From positions 848,801-912,800 of the forward strand of contig CAUYUJ010021170.1 of the NCBI GenBank assembly GCA_963575745.1: 64,000 nt of DNA, written 5' to 3'. The notes under the pieces are model-generated. The model saw only the letters and a program-made list of their open reading frames with translations. It was not told the DNA's origin and did not search any database. This document shows positions 9,951-20,339 of this stretch, piece by piece; position 1 is the first letter of the stretch; each line of letters begins with the position of its first letter. The translations under genes and the position numbers were made by a program. Origin of the DNA: Prorocentrum cordatum (Eukaryota; Sar; Dinophyceae; Prorocentrales; Prorocentraceae).

Positions 9951-10978
9951 ATTCGCCTTTCGCGGCGGCGGCCCAGGCGGCACGCCATGCTTCGAGCTGA
10001 CAGCGGGTCGCTCCGCTCCGCGGGACGGGAGGCTGGGAGAGGCTCGGAGCGTTGATGCCTGGGGACGGGGACGCGGTCAGCGTGTTGCACTGCCGCGTGG
10101 GGGGGCAGAACTGGCGGCGCGACGCAGGTTCCTGGCCGTAGACGCGTGCCGAGCGAGGGGAGACCCCGCGCCAGCCGCGGGAGCGGGGTGCTGGCGCACC
10201 CGTCCGCGTCAGAGCCGAGCGCCGGAGGGGCACTCGCCCATGCGTGCGCAGCCAGCTCTCGCTCCCAGGCTGGCCACGGACGGGGAGCCCGCGGAGGAGG
10301 CACCACGAGGGGGCGCGCGGGGGGGCGAGGAAGACTGCCACGATGGAGGGGGTCCAGAAAAGAGGTGGTTCTGAGGGCATGGGTGCAGGGCCCTTGGAGG
10401 CCTTCCTTGGACCTGGCATCATGTTTTCCTTATATGAACAACTCCTCTCAACGATGATGAGTGACTCCAACCTCGATGACTACACATTATCACCACGGCG
10501 TGACTGTGCCGCAGCGTGTGACGGAGTAGCAAACTGCAACTGCCCAATCGCACCCGCCCGTGTGCAGAGTAGCCAAAGCAGCCTTGAAACGAAGACGCAA
10601 TGGGGGCCTGGCATCAGGGAAGCCTCAGGAAGCGAGTGCATCATTATGGGGCCTCGGGAAAGCTCCAGGGTCGAGGACCCATTCCCACGGAACTCCCTGC
10701 GGGACGGTGGCAGGGTAGTGGAGGGCTGGATAGCCCTGGGGCTGGAAAGAACACCTCGCCCCATACTTCTCTTTGTGGAGCTTCGCTCAATCGGCGTGCT
10801 TAGTGGACCGCTTTAGTCTCGCCGAGGCAGTCCTGCAGCGCTGCTGGAAAATGGCCATTCGCGGCTGAGCCTGCAGCTGAACCCCTACAAACAACTGGTC
10901 CAGCCAGCGCTACCTCACCATCTGGCTCCACACGGCGGTCTGCTGGCCATCGCGCCATCGCCTACCCTTCCCGCGGGC
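9951..10978. other. Intergenic DNA downstream of the metacaspase gene
   Basis: No gene or strong repeat was recognised. The part nearest the metacaspase stop codon (10800-10978) is expected to contain its 3' UTR. No AATAAA signal was seen, which is usual for dinoflagellates. Confidence 0.4.
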
Positions 10979-13363
10979 TCAGAGCTCGTCGTCGTAGTCG
11001 TCGTCCTCATCGTCGTCAAAGTCCTGAAAGGCGTCCTCTTCCTCGTCGTCCTCGTCGAGGTCATCCGGGTCCAGGCCCTCGTCGAGCCGCTCCTCTGAGT
11101 CCTCCTCCTCGTCCTCCTCCCTCTCCTCCTCCTCAGCCTTCTCAGCCTCCTCAGCCTCCTCTGACGCCTGCGTCTCCGCGCTGGCCGGGGCTCCCGCGCC
11201 CCAGCCCGACAGCGGGGCCGCGGAGCCCGCCTGCACCTCCGCGCCGCCTGGTGCGCTGGCGCCCCAGGCCGACAGCGGGGCGGCGGCGTCGGCAATGCCG
11301 CAGGGCTGCGGCGGCCCCGCCGCGTCCGCGGGCGGCTGCACGCTGCCGCCTCCTCCCCAGGGCTCCAGCGGCGCCGCGGAGCCGGCGGCGTCCCTGTCGC
11401 AGCCGCCGCCCCAGGCGTGCAGCGGCTGCCCCGCCGAGAGCTCCGGGCAGCCGCCCTCGGCGCGCCACTCGGCGGGCGCCCGGGCGCCCTGCAGCATCGC
11501 CCCTCCGTGGTGCGACGACGCCATGGCGGCCAGGAAGCCTGCAGCTGCGCACGAGGCTGTGCCTCCGAGCAGCGCCGCGTCCGTGGCATCCAGGCCGCCG
11601 CCGGCGCCGAGGCCGCGGGAGCCCCCGGCGGGAGGCAGGAAGATGGACGTGAGCGAGAAGCGCTGCTGCAGCTCGACGAGCAGCGAGGAGGCCAGCTGCG
11701 GCACCTGCGAGAAGCCCTCGCCCTGCAGGCGCTGGCGCATGCGCTCCAGCAGCGACAGGTACGTGAGCTCCCCCGAGGCGCCGTCGGCAAGCGACTCCAG
11801 GAAGACAGCCGTCAGGGCGCCTCCCGCGTGGTCGCCCACGTGGGCGCCTGCATGCCCGCAGCCTGAGCTGCCGGTGCCTCCGTCGTCCACGTGGCGCACG
11901 CCGTCGAACTGCGCGTGCACGTCGCCCACGTCCGCGCTGGTCTGGTCGGAGCGGCAGCCAGTGAAGGCGATGACCTCTCCCACGGCCAGGCCGGCGTTCT
12001 CGGCCGCCTCCGAGCCTGCGAACCCAGCAACGCCGGCCGCCTTGGTGGCCTGCCGCTTCCTGTGAAGGGGCCCCAGGAGACACAAATAAATACACACAAA
12101 TAAAAATATCCCCCATATTTTCCCATATTTTCTGGGTTTTTGTCTTCCCCCCCACTTCCCATATGTTTCCATATTTTCGGGGGAATCGACGATTAATTGT
12201 GTCTGTGTTTTTTCCCTCCTGATCCTGTACAGCTCCCACAAGCCAAGGCCCATGGAGGCCAGATCGCCGAGCAGAGCCTCAGGCCTTCCGTCGGACAAGC
12301 CGGCCATGTCGTGGGCCCAGTTCTTGGAGACAGCCAGGTCCATTGCCTCCCCCGCCAGGGCCTTGTCTAGGTTCTCCTTGGAGCCCACGAACACGTAAGG
12401 CAAGTCGAGAGCCCCAGCGCTGTGGCAGCAATCCAGCACGCAGGTGAGCCTGCAGCCAGCCGGCAGTGACTTGACCAGCCTATCGAAGAGCTCGGTGTCA
12501 ACCAACATGCCCGCAGTCTCGTAGTCCACAGGACAGAGCGTCTCGTGGTAGCCCTCTGAGCCGTCGCAGCGTGGCTCTCGGCCCCCATGCCCACTGTAGT
12601 GGAAGAACAGGGCGTCGCCCGTTGCCGCGCCAGCCGCGAGCCAGCCGATGGCGGCCCGCATGTTCGCGAGAGTCGGTCGCAGGTGCTGCGGCCAGTCTGG
12701 TGAGTCCAGGAGCACGCGCTGCGTCTCCTCGCCCTGCTGGAAGCCCCATTTCTCGGCCAGGACTGGCCGCACCCGCAGGATGTCGTTGACGCACCCGCTG
12801 AGCTCGGAAGACGTGCCGAAGTAGTTAATACCCACTAGCAGGCTTCGCCTCCTGCCTGGCAGCTCCGCCACCAACTGCACACCCGGTTGCGCGGCGCCTC
12901 CGTGGCCGGCAGTTTCCGCCTGCTGCGGCGCCCCGGTGGCTGGCGCAGCGGCGGGAGGGAGTTGGGGCTCTTCGCTGGCAACGGCTGGCTGCGGGGGGCC
13001 GAAAGCGCTGGGGGGGCCCGCAGTGTGGCAGGCGGTTTCCGCCGCGACTCCCGAAAGTGGCCCGTGCACTGCGTCCAGCTCGCCGCCAGCGCCAGCGCCA
13101 GGGATCGGCGCGCTGCTGCGCTGCGCCCACGGAGTGTGCAACGGCGGATGGGGATCCAACTGCCGCGACGCCGGGGGCGGCTGCGGGAACTGGGTGCCCA
13201 AGGCGTGCGGCGAGCCCGAGCTAGATCCTTGTACTTGCACTACCTGCTGCGGCGCCAGCGACAAGCCGCCCTGCACCACCTGCTGCGGCGGCAGTCTCAG
13301 CGGAGTCCTCTCGTCCAAGTCCCCGTCGTTCTGAAACATGCGGAAGCATGGGCTCTGCCCCAT
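10979..13363 (-). CDS. Metacaspase (C14 cysteine peptidase), type I-like, with acidic tail
   Basis: Metacaspases are caspase-fold peptidases that cut after Arg/Lys, often in stress responses. After removing the probable intron (12060-12230) the product is 737 residues. Residues 1-170 are a Pro/Gln-rich prodomain with the word PQQVVQ twice. The p20 core runs from RRSLLVGINYF (172) through FHYSGHGG (catalytic His259) to LDCCHSAG (catalytic Cys313; the family usually has H-S-G). The p10 core has VIAFTGCRSDQTSADV (about 413) and LTYLSLLERMRQRL. Then come four (A/G)(A/Q)PLxxWG repeats and a roughly 60-residue Asp/Glu tail ending DDEL. The chosen start, MGQSPC in an ACCATGG context, permits N-myristoylation. 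The frame stays open 76 codons upstream without coding character. Prodomain followed by p20 and p10 fits type I. Clan membership is certain; substrate and role are not shown. Confidence 0.93.
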   Translation of the reverse strand: MGQSPCFRMFQNDGDLDERTPLRLPPQQVVQGGLSLAPQQVVQVQGSSSGSPHALGTQFPQPPPASRQLDPHPPLHTPWAQRSSAPIPGAGAGGELDAVHGPLSGVAAETACHTAGPPSAFGPPQPAVASEEPQLPPAAAPATGAPQQAETAGHGGAAQPGVQLVAELPGRRRSLLVGINYFGTSSELSGCVNDILRVRPVLAEKWGFQQGEETQRVLLDSPDWPQHLRPTLANMRAAIGWLAAGAATGDALFFHYSGHGGREPRCDGSEGYHETLCPVDYETAGMLVDTELFDRLVKSLPAGCRLTCVLDCCHSAGALDLPYVFVGSKENLDKALAGEAMDLAVSKNWAHDMAGLSDGRPEALLGDLASMGLGLWELYRIRREKTQTQLIVDSPENMETYGKWGGRQKPRKYGKIWGIFLFVCIYLCLLGPLHRKRQATKAAGVAGFAGSEAAENAGLAVGEVIAFTGCRSDQTSADVGDVHAQFDGVRHVDDGGTGSSGCGHAGAHVGDHAGGALTAVFLESLADGASGELTYLSLLERMRQRLQGEGFSQVPQLASSLLVELQQRFSLTSIFLPPAGGSRGLGAGGGLDATDAALLGGTASCAAAGFLAAMASSHHGGAMLQGARAPAEWRAEGGCPELSAGQPLHAWGGGCDRDAAGSAAPLEPWGGGGSVQPPADAAGPPQPCGIADAAAPLSAWGASAPGGAEVQAGSAAPLSGWGAGAPASAETQASEEAEEAEKAEEEEREEDEEEDSEERLDEGLDPDDLDEDDEEEDAFQDFDDDEDDDYDDEL
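12060..12230 (-). other. Probable in-frame intron of the metacaspase gene (171 bp)
   Basis: On the minus strand it begins GTACAGGATCAGG and ends CCCCTTCACAG, giving GT-AG ends in phase 2. It is strikingly AT-rich within a GC-rich gene. It contains two imperfect direct repeats built on AAATATGGGAAAATATGGG. Read as protein it gives an insertion (ENMETYGKWGGRQKP, IFLFVCIYLCLL) foreign to the metacaspase fold between p20 and p10. Its length is 57 codons with no stop, so retention would not break the frame. Removal joins LGLWE to LKRQATKAAG. Confidence 0.75.
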
Positions 13364-13591
13364 GGTGCCGCCAGCCGCACCTGCGCGAGCACAATTCCAC
13401 GATAACAACGTTAAGTGGAGCCTGGACGTGGAGGCGGAACCCCACAAGAGGATGGCCGCGCGCGCGGCGGCCGTCGCCTCTGGGTCATGCGCCGAAAAAG
13501 CTACGAAGTTCCAGCGCAGAACAACAATACTCAATCGCGGGGTCAGGTCCTGACGCTCCTTGCTGGTGGCGGCCAGTGCAGACGTGCGCAA

Positions 13592-13985
13592 TTAGGGCGC
13601 ACCTGCCCTTGGACTTTCTGGTCAGCGTGGCGATGTGGGCCACTGGCGGGCTCGGAGATGCGACGCCGTGCATTTCAAATTGCGCGAGCACTGGCAGTGC
13701 GCTCTTACTCGTAGGCGTAGCGAACCTTGTGCGGGTGACGACGCGGGGAAGCAGAAACGCACCCCTGCAACGCGCCCCCAGGACCTCCGCAATGATAGGC
13801 GTGAGGCCAAACGGACCGTGCACGCAACAGGCTGTCACCACTGCAGGCTTGTGCACGCACACGCGCGCGCCTGTGGCCAGACACCACAGGCACGTGTACA
13901 CCACGCTCTGTACACCACATGGCTTGCGTACACCACCACAGGCCATCGCACGCCACAGGCACTTACCCGCCACCGTGCCCTGAGG
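13592..13985. repeat. Upstream region with GTACACCAC / CACAGG motif cluster
   Basis: Between about 13800 and 13975 the words GTACACCAC and CACAGG recur at irregular 20-30 base spacing. The same word family recurs at 15840-16200. No gene was seen. Confidence 0.6.
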
Positions 13986-15490
13986 CACGAGTTCGAGTGT
14001 CCTCATGGGGTTGGCCTCAGACCTTCAGCCTCCGTCCTCAGGGCCCTGGACCTTATGTAGAAAGGGCCCAGACCACACATTGTCAGATCTCCCAGGGCTC
14101 CTCGCGTGCCCTATAGGGCGCGACGCGTTTTGTCGCATAACTTGTTCGGATCCGACAAGCTCCTAAGAAAGGTCAGGAGGGCCCCAAGAGGTCCCCAGGA
14201 CCGTACAAGAGGAGCCCGAGTCGACGAAAGATCGCTCCAAGACGCCCACGATCGTCTCAACACGACCCAAGTTGCCCTCAAAACGCCCCAAGAGGCCTCC
14301 ACCAAGAGGCGCGAATCATTGATGTCACTCATGTGATTGAAGGGTGTCGGCGTTCTCGTCTTTTCGGCTCCCCGACGCTCCAAGGCATCTGAAGATGCAC
14401 GCAAAATCGCCCTAAGAGGCCTCCAAGGGTGCCCCAAAACGGCCCAAGACGGCCCCAAGAGGCCTCCAAGACGGCCCGAGAGGGCACGAAGATGGCTCCA
14501 AGAGGGGGTCCATACGAAGGATCCGAAGAGACATTTCGAGCCCTCGGCCCCGGGAATCCTCCAGGAAGCCGCAAGAGGACCCCAAGAGGGCCCCAATAGT
14601 TAACCCTGAAGAGTCCCCAAGAGGCTCCGAAGAGTCCCCGCAGAGACTCCGAAGAGGCTGCCGAATGCGCTCCGAAGAGACCCCAATAGGCATCCCTGAG
14701 GACTCTGACCCACAATTCAGGCGCGGTAGTGGAATGAGCACAACGCCACTGTGCGCGCCGCCCCTTGCGGACGTGCCAGAGGGTGCACGGCGCGCCAAAT
14801 GTCTGGCAGGTTGTTGGTGCTTTTCTAAAGAACTTCCCGTGGAGCTTCGGCCCAGCCCGCAGGCTTCGGCCCAGCCCGCCAGCCAACTCCGTTGGCTCAA
14901 TCGCCATCAAGACAACCAAGGTGGCCCCAAATGGCCTCCAAGATGCCTCCAAGACGGCCTCGATGACCCCAGGAGAGCCCAATATAGCCTCAAAATGGCC
15001 TCCAAGACGGTCCCAAAATGCTTCCAAGACAACCAAGATAGCCCAGGAGAGCCCAAGACGGCCCAAGGAGCGCCCAAGAGGCCCCTAAGACGATCCAAGA
15101 GGCCTCAAAGAGGTCCTACAGGAAGGCCCGAAGAGGCCAACATCATAGATTGTCCTCAGGTGTTTGAAGGATGTCAGCATTTGCTTCAAGACGGTCTTCT
15201 GACGGTGCAAGACGGGCCAGAAGGCCCCAAATAATGCCCCAATATCGTCCAATAGGCCATCTTGGGACGGCCCAAGAGGCTCCCAAGACGGCCCACAAGA
15301 CGCCCGAGATTGCCTTCAAGACGACCCTGAGGCGCCCCAAGAGGGCCCCAAGACGGCCCGGAAGTGCTCCCAAAACGGCTTCCGACGGCGTCCGACGGGC
15401 CAGGAACGCCGTAAGATGGCAATACAAGCCCCAACAGGCCTCCAGAGACGCCCAAGGATGACCCCAAGAGGCCTCCATAGCTCTCTACGG
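13986..15490. repeat. Degenerate CCAAGAGGCCCC/CCAAGACGGCC minisatellite field
   Basis: Roughly 12-bp degenerate units of the form CCAAGAGGCCTC or CCAAGACGGCCC fill 14150-14720 and 14915-15480. Their periodicity keeps several frames open, giving Trp/Leu/Gly-rich (LGASWGPLG) products on the minus strand. I regard these as non-coding. A non-repetitive island lies at about 14720-14905. The same family lies in opposite orientation at 23330-23830. Confidence 0.75.
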
Positions 15491-16577
15491 GCCCCAAGAA
15501 TGAACCGAGAAGCTCCCAAGAGTTCTCCATGATCTGCTCGTCATTACCCTTTTTCTGTCTCTCCTCATCCTCCTCTTCCCCACGTGTCCACGAAGGGCTT
15601 CCACAAAGGCTGGGGGAACGCATGGTCCAATTGCATGGCCAAGCTTTGCCCAAACGTTTGGCCACGTAGGCGTATTCTGCAAGGCAGGGGGCGGCCGTGA
15701 TTCGCCGTAGGCGTCTTCGATACACTGGAGTGCTCTGCTACGAAGACCACTGGTGAACGCTAGCTAACACTACGTAACCACTGCTTTTGGTCAGCAGCGA
15801 AGGCTAGCGCAAAGGTACACCACGAACAATGACCTTTGGAAACCATCAAGACTTAGTATACCGCCACAGGCCCGTGTACACCATAGGCTCCAATGGCCGG
15901 TATGTGCCACAGGACTCTGCACATTCACACAACATTGGGCAAAACACTCGCCAAATTACGTACACACGGCTCTGTGTACACCATGAGCGCACGTCTATGC
16001 ATACCACAGCCACAAATCCCCATACATCGCATCCGCACGGCGTGTGTAACTACGCGAGCACTGTCCTGTGTACAGCACATGCTGACCTACACCACCACAA
16101 GCAAGCGCATATCATTGTCAACACAGGGGCCACCCTGCGTACACCACCATCGCGCGCTGGCAGATACAGGCCTGTGTACACTACAACCCTTCGTAAAACT
16201 CCGACCTGAACGCCATCAGCACGCGCACGACCTTTTTTTCACCAGATAGTGCGAAGAAATCAGACAAACGGGGGAGAACGAGGTGGGCCTGCGCTGAGCC
16301 CCACGGTTAGCCAGCACGTGCGGCCCGTACAGCGCACGCTATTGAAGACGAGCTGCACGTGTCACGGGTGCGCAAGAGGGGCCAGCGGGAACTGGCGTAT
16401 GCAATGATGGGGAGATGCATGGCATTGACAACACCTAGAATCATTTCGCCGCAATCAAACTGTTGAATTCTGTGTTTGTCTTCGTTTAAGATTCTGTCAA
16501 TAAAACATCTGAAACATGTAAACAAAAACTGAGCGGGCGAAGTATGAGTGTGAGTGTTCCCGGATCTGGAAAAAGTT
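15491..16577. other. Intergenic DNA with a second GTACACCAC motif cluster
   Basis: The stretch 15840-16200 carries repeated GTACACCA and CCACAGG words like those at 13.8 kb. The last bases before 16577 (CCCGGATCTGGAAAAAGTT) look like one unit of the roughly 50-bp satellite that resumes at 17450. No gene was recognised. Confidence 0.5.
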
Positions 16578-17397
16578 CCCTACCTAGGCTCTGCCTGGAA
16601 GGGTTCTTACTCGGAAGCTTAAAGGGCCAGGCAGTGTAACCCGCCCCGGGCGGTTCCCCCAGTATCCACCCCGCGGTTCCCCCAGTCCCCTGGGAGCTTT
16701 AGTTTTAGCTTTAGCTTTAGCTTTAGCTTTAGCTTAGCTTTAGCTTAGCTTAGCTTTAGAGTTAACTTAGCTGTAGCTTCAGCTTAGCTGTAGCTTAGCT
16801 TTAGCTTAGCTGTAGCTTAGCTTTAGCTTAGCTGTAAAATAGCTGTAGTTTAGCTTTAGCTTAGCTTTAGTTTAGCTTTAGCTTAGCTTTAGCTTGGTGT
16901 TACATTCGCTTTAGCTTAGCTGTAGCTTAACTTAGCTTTTGCTTAGCTTTAGCTTAGCTTCAGCTTAGCATTGTATTAGCTATATCTTAGCTTTAGCTTA
17001 GCGTTAGCTTAGCTGTAGCTTAGCGTTAGCTTAGCGTTTGCTTAGCTTGTGCTTAGATATAGCTTAGCTTTAGCTGAACTTTAGCTGAGTTCTATCTGAG
17101 CTTTAGGTTAGCTTTAGGTTAGCTTTATCTTAGATGTAGCTTAGCTTTAGCTTAGCTTTAGCTCAGCTCTACCTTGGCATTAGCTTAGCTTTAACTTAGC
17201 GTCAGCTTAGCTTTAGCTTAGCTGTAGCTTAGCTTTAGCTTAGCTTCAGCTTAGCTTTAGCTTAGCGTTAGCTTAGCGTCAGCTTAGCTTTAACTTAGCT
17301 TCAGCTTAGCGTTAGCTTAGCTTTAGCTTAGCTTGACTGTTACTACAAATGCTGCTTTCCTAGGGTCTCCAACTCCTAGGTAGGGTCGCAATGGGAT
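16578..17397. mobile_element. TIR element A with TTAGC microsatellite cargo
   Basis: The left end reads CCCTACCTAGG and the right end contains CCTAGGTAGGG at 17375-17385, an exact 11-bp inverted repeat. The right terminal box continues TCGCAATGGGAT. A left box of about 115 bp (GAAGGGTTCTTACTCG, CCGCCCCGGGCGG, TTCCCCCAGT, CCCCTGGGAGC) and a right box of about 45 bp (GCTTTCCTAGGG, CTCCAACTCC) recur in the element at 28015-29282. The interior (16700-17335) is degenerate TTTAGC/TTAGC microsatellite. AAGTT occurs directly outside both ends (16573-16577 and 17398-17402) and looks like a 5-bp target duplication. No protein is encoded, so any mobility would depend on enzymes supplied elsewhere. Confidence 0.75.
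16700..17335. repeat. TTTAGC/TTAGC minisatellite
   Basis: Alternating TTTAGC and TTAGC units, often as an 11-mer AGCTTTAGCTT, with scattered substitutions (GTTAGC, TGTAGC, TCAGC). It forms the interior of TIR element A. Confidence 0.95.
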
Positions 17398-17439
17398 AAG
17401 TTTCGTTGATGTTGAAGTTTGAAAACACGTTGGCACATT

Positions 17440-17800
17440 AGAAGGAGTTCGCCCGCATTTAGAAATTCGAGCAAAGTCCGAAAGATGTTTGAACAACGTT
17501 TGGACATAATTCAAAACTCAAAGCGGTTTTGAAAGAAGGACGCCTGGATTTGGAAGCCTGAAAAGTGTGAAGAAACTGAACAAACAAGTACGCCCATATT
17601 TGGAAGTTGGACAAAGTTTGGCAACATGAAATGCAAGTACGCCCGGATTCAGAAATGTAGCAAATCTTGAAAACAGTTCGAAAGAAGCCATGGGCAAACA
17701 TACACCCGGAGTTGTAAGCTTGAAACAAATGGGGAACTTTGGAAAAGAATACCGCCCGGATCTGAAGTTTGAAATAATTTAAGATTGAAAAACAAGGTAA
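17440..17800. repeat. Degenerate ~50-bp satellite (CGCCCGGATTTGGAAG)
   Basis: The anchor word CGCCCGGATT, with variants, starts at 17450, 17541, 17591, 17640, 17703 and 17753, giving spacings of 91, 50, 49, 63 and 50. Each is followed by a GGAAGTTTGAAAA-like stretch. TIR element A appears to have inserted into the left end of this array. Confidence 0.7.
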
Positions 17801-19600
17801 ACACCCTTGGTAATTAGATACATACTTTTCCCCATACTATTTTCATACTTCCATGTTCCTCTGGCTCACACTCGTACTTCCGCTTTGCTGTTCTTCTGCA
17901 CTTTTAACATATATGCGAATATCCCGCGCCCCGTCACCAGTTTGCTTGCCCAGGGCGACATAAACCTAGGAAGCGGAGACAGGAAGAGGAGGGGCAACAG
18001 CCGCCAGCCGCGCGGCCGTCACAGCAGCTGGCCACTGCGACCGCTCAGCTGGGCGGCTGGAGGTTTGTAGGAGAACGACGACACCGCGACCAGAGGGTGG
18101 GCACACGGCGGGGGATACACGTGGAGGATAATCAAGAATGCATGAGCTGTACGAAGTGCCGGCTACTCAGTGCCAGTGGAGCTAAAGCAATGAGCCCATT
18201 AGCTTCCCTGGGGAAACGCGTGCACCAAACAAAGTCGCATAACAATCGCGCCTGGAGATCTTCGAGGGGCCGAAGCGAGGTGTTCACGATCAGCTGCTCA
18301 ACTATCCAGAAGAACCCATGCCCAGTGGCAGCTTCACGCTCCAAGACTGCACCTGAAATGTGCCCAGACAGCGGGACGCCGTGCGGGCGCAAGAGCGCTG
18401 CGGTCCCAAAAGCCTGTGGCCATGGACCGTCTGGCCAGTGGTATGCCAATGCTGTTCCCTGGGGAGGCTCCAGGCCACACGCGGCAATCCAGTAGCCAAC
18501 CTGTTCAACCTCGCCCTGGGAGAATGATCCCCTTGTTTGAATCGCTGGCCCTCCCTGAGCCTGTACTGGCCACTCATTTGCGCTGCGTCCAGCCGTGGCA
18601 GCGGGTCCCTACCCGCCCCCCGAGGTCGAACGCTCAACAGAAGCAAGAGATAGTCGCGACATGGGCAGGTGCAGTAGGGCACTCTCGCAAGGCGCCCTGG
18701 AAACGCTTGGCCAGGACGTACACAAGAATTGTCCTGAACCTCCCGAGTCAAATGCTAGGTGTATCAACCTTGCAACCGCGTCATGTGATAGCGCGGTAGC
18801 CCTACAAGGGCACAGGCGCGAGACCACTCGCAGCGCTGCATCCTGTCCTGTCCACCAGACCCGCGCGTGTCTGAGGCCTGCCTGCCCACTACGCCCATTG
18901 CAGTCGGGACTGATTGGGAAAGACACGCGAGAGGACACAAAACCCTTCCGAGAAACACATTGCCGTGGGAATGTAAAAGGCACGGGTCGCGAAGCACAGT
19001 AAACAAGGGAACCCTTGATTTAGCAGGGCCGACCTGCTAACCAACCTCGACTCTGCTGCTTGCCGCGCGGGAGGATGAGGCACAGCCCCCCCGCAGAGCC
19101 TGCTGGTATTTCCGCGAGTGCGCCTCTGGACCCCGCATGGCCGAGGCGATGGCCTGGGAGGCAAGCCCTCTACGCAACAGGGGATCTGTCGACCCCCATC
19201 CCAGGCTTCGTGAGGCTTCCGAGTGGACCAGACATCTTGGGCCCAGCCCTGGGATGCACGATGGGGCGGCCTGCATCCTCGATGAGGGCGCCCCCGAAGG
19301 GCCCCCTTCGGGTGCACCCCAGGGCCTCCTCCTCGCGAACGGGCCGCCGGTCGACACACAGTTGCCCTTTGGGAGTGCCGAATTTGATGCCAGCCAAGTT
19401 GCGCTGATCATGGACTCTGAAGGGCAATGCGCCCACACCCAACAAAAAACATGTATCCTACCCGAGAGGTCCACCAAACTGAACGGCCATTTGAAACATC
19501 CACGGTCGACCCTCATATTGAGAGTTCGGCTCATTCCGCGCATGAAATCGGCGCCGCCCGCCGCCGCGCACTCTGGGCACCCGCTTGAATCCAGGCTTGT
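17801..19600. other. Intergenic, no recognised gene
   Basis: Mixed-composition DNA with overlapping open frames on both strands. None shows a domain, a start context or compositional bias that I would call coding. Confidence 0.45.
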
Positions 19601-19712
19601 TCTCCTCCTTTTCCTGTTCATGTTCCTTGTCTTGTTCCTCCTTCTCCTCTCCTCCTCCTCCTCCTCCTCCTCCTCCTCCTCCTCCTCCTCCTCCTTCCCC
19701 CCCCCCCCCCCC
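19601..19712. repeat. (CTC)n tract followed by C-run
   Basis: CTT/CTC-rich sequence from about 19607 becomes pure CTC units from about 19650 to 19695. A run of about 16 C follows. It produces a poly-Glu stretch in a spurious minus-strand frame. Confidence 0.9.
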
Positions 19713-19948
19713 TGGCTCCGAGCGGCCAGACCCTTCGGGCGGAGCTCGGGGGACGGGGAGACCAAAGGCCGCCTGCGACCCTCGCTCGCAGGCCACGGGC
19801 GGGCTCCAGACGGGAGCAGGAGGCCCCTGCCCCAGACCAGCGGCAGACGGCCAGAGGCGCCCAAGGCTAGAGGAAAGCGGGCCGGGAGGACGAGGAGGGG
19901 GAGCACTCAAGGGGTGCGCCCCATACCATCTTGTCGGCTCATCTTGGG

Positions 19949-20172
19949 CGCCCGAATTATCCGGGGTAACTCGGGCCCAGGGTAAGCCGGGTTTGGATTC
20001 CCAAAAACCGAACCCGAGTTAGCCCTGACCCGAATTATCCCTGATGATTTGGGGCTCTGGACGCCCGAGTTATCCGGGGTAACTCGGGCCCGGGGCAACT
20101 CGGGTTCGGAGCCCCGAAAAACGAACCCGAGTTAGCCCTGACCCGAATTACCCCTGATGATTCGGGTCTCTG
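19949..20172. repeat. Two tandem copies of a 112-bp unit
   Basis: CGCCCGAATTATCCGGGG at 19949 and CGCCCGAGTTATCCGGGG at 20061/20062 begin two consecutive near-identical 112-bp units. Within each unit GGTAACTCGGG and CCCGAGTTAGCC are opposed, so each unit could fold into a hairpin. Confidence 0.85.
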
Positions 20173-20339
20173 ATCATCGACGCTGGTCCACATTGGATCG
20201 AGGCCCATCGACGCAACATCGGCGCAATCCGATCGACTCCCAAGACGCCTGTCGACGCTAAAAACGGAATCAAGAGGGTATACAAGGCTCCCATGAGCTG
20301 CTACGAATAGGGCCCCATGGAAACGACAGGACAACTTTT

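Noticed and set aside
10979-10993. C-terminal DDEL as a functional ER-retention signal of the metacaspase
   Set aside because: The chosen start gives no signal peptide, and an Asp/Glu-rich tail can end in DDEL by chance. It is kept only as a side remark.
14329-15066. A 245-codon Trp/Leu/Gly-rich frame on the minus strand
   Set aside because: The periodic LGASWG pattern follows directly from the 12-bp minisatellite, and other frames are open too.
19037-19985. Overlapping open frames of about 280 codons on both strands with Glu- or Ser-runs
   Set aside because: They are centred on a CTC microsatellite and a C-run. The remaining sequence shows no domain, and the two strands are equally open.
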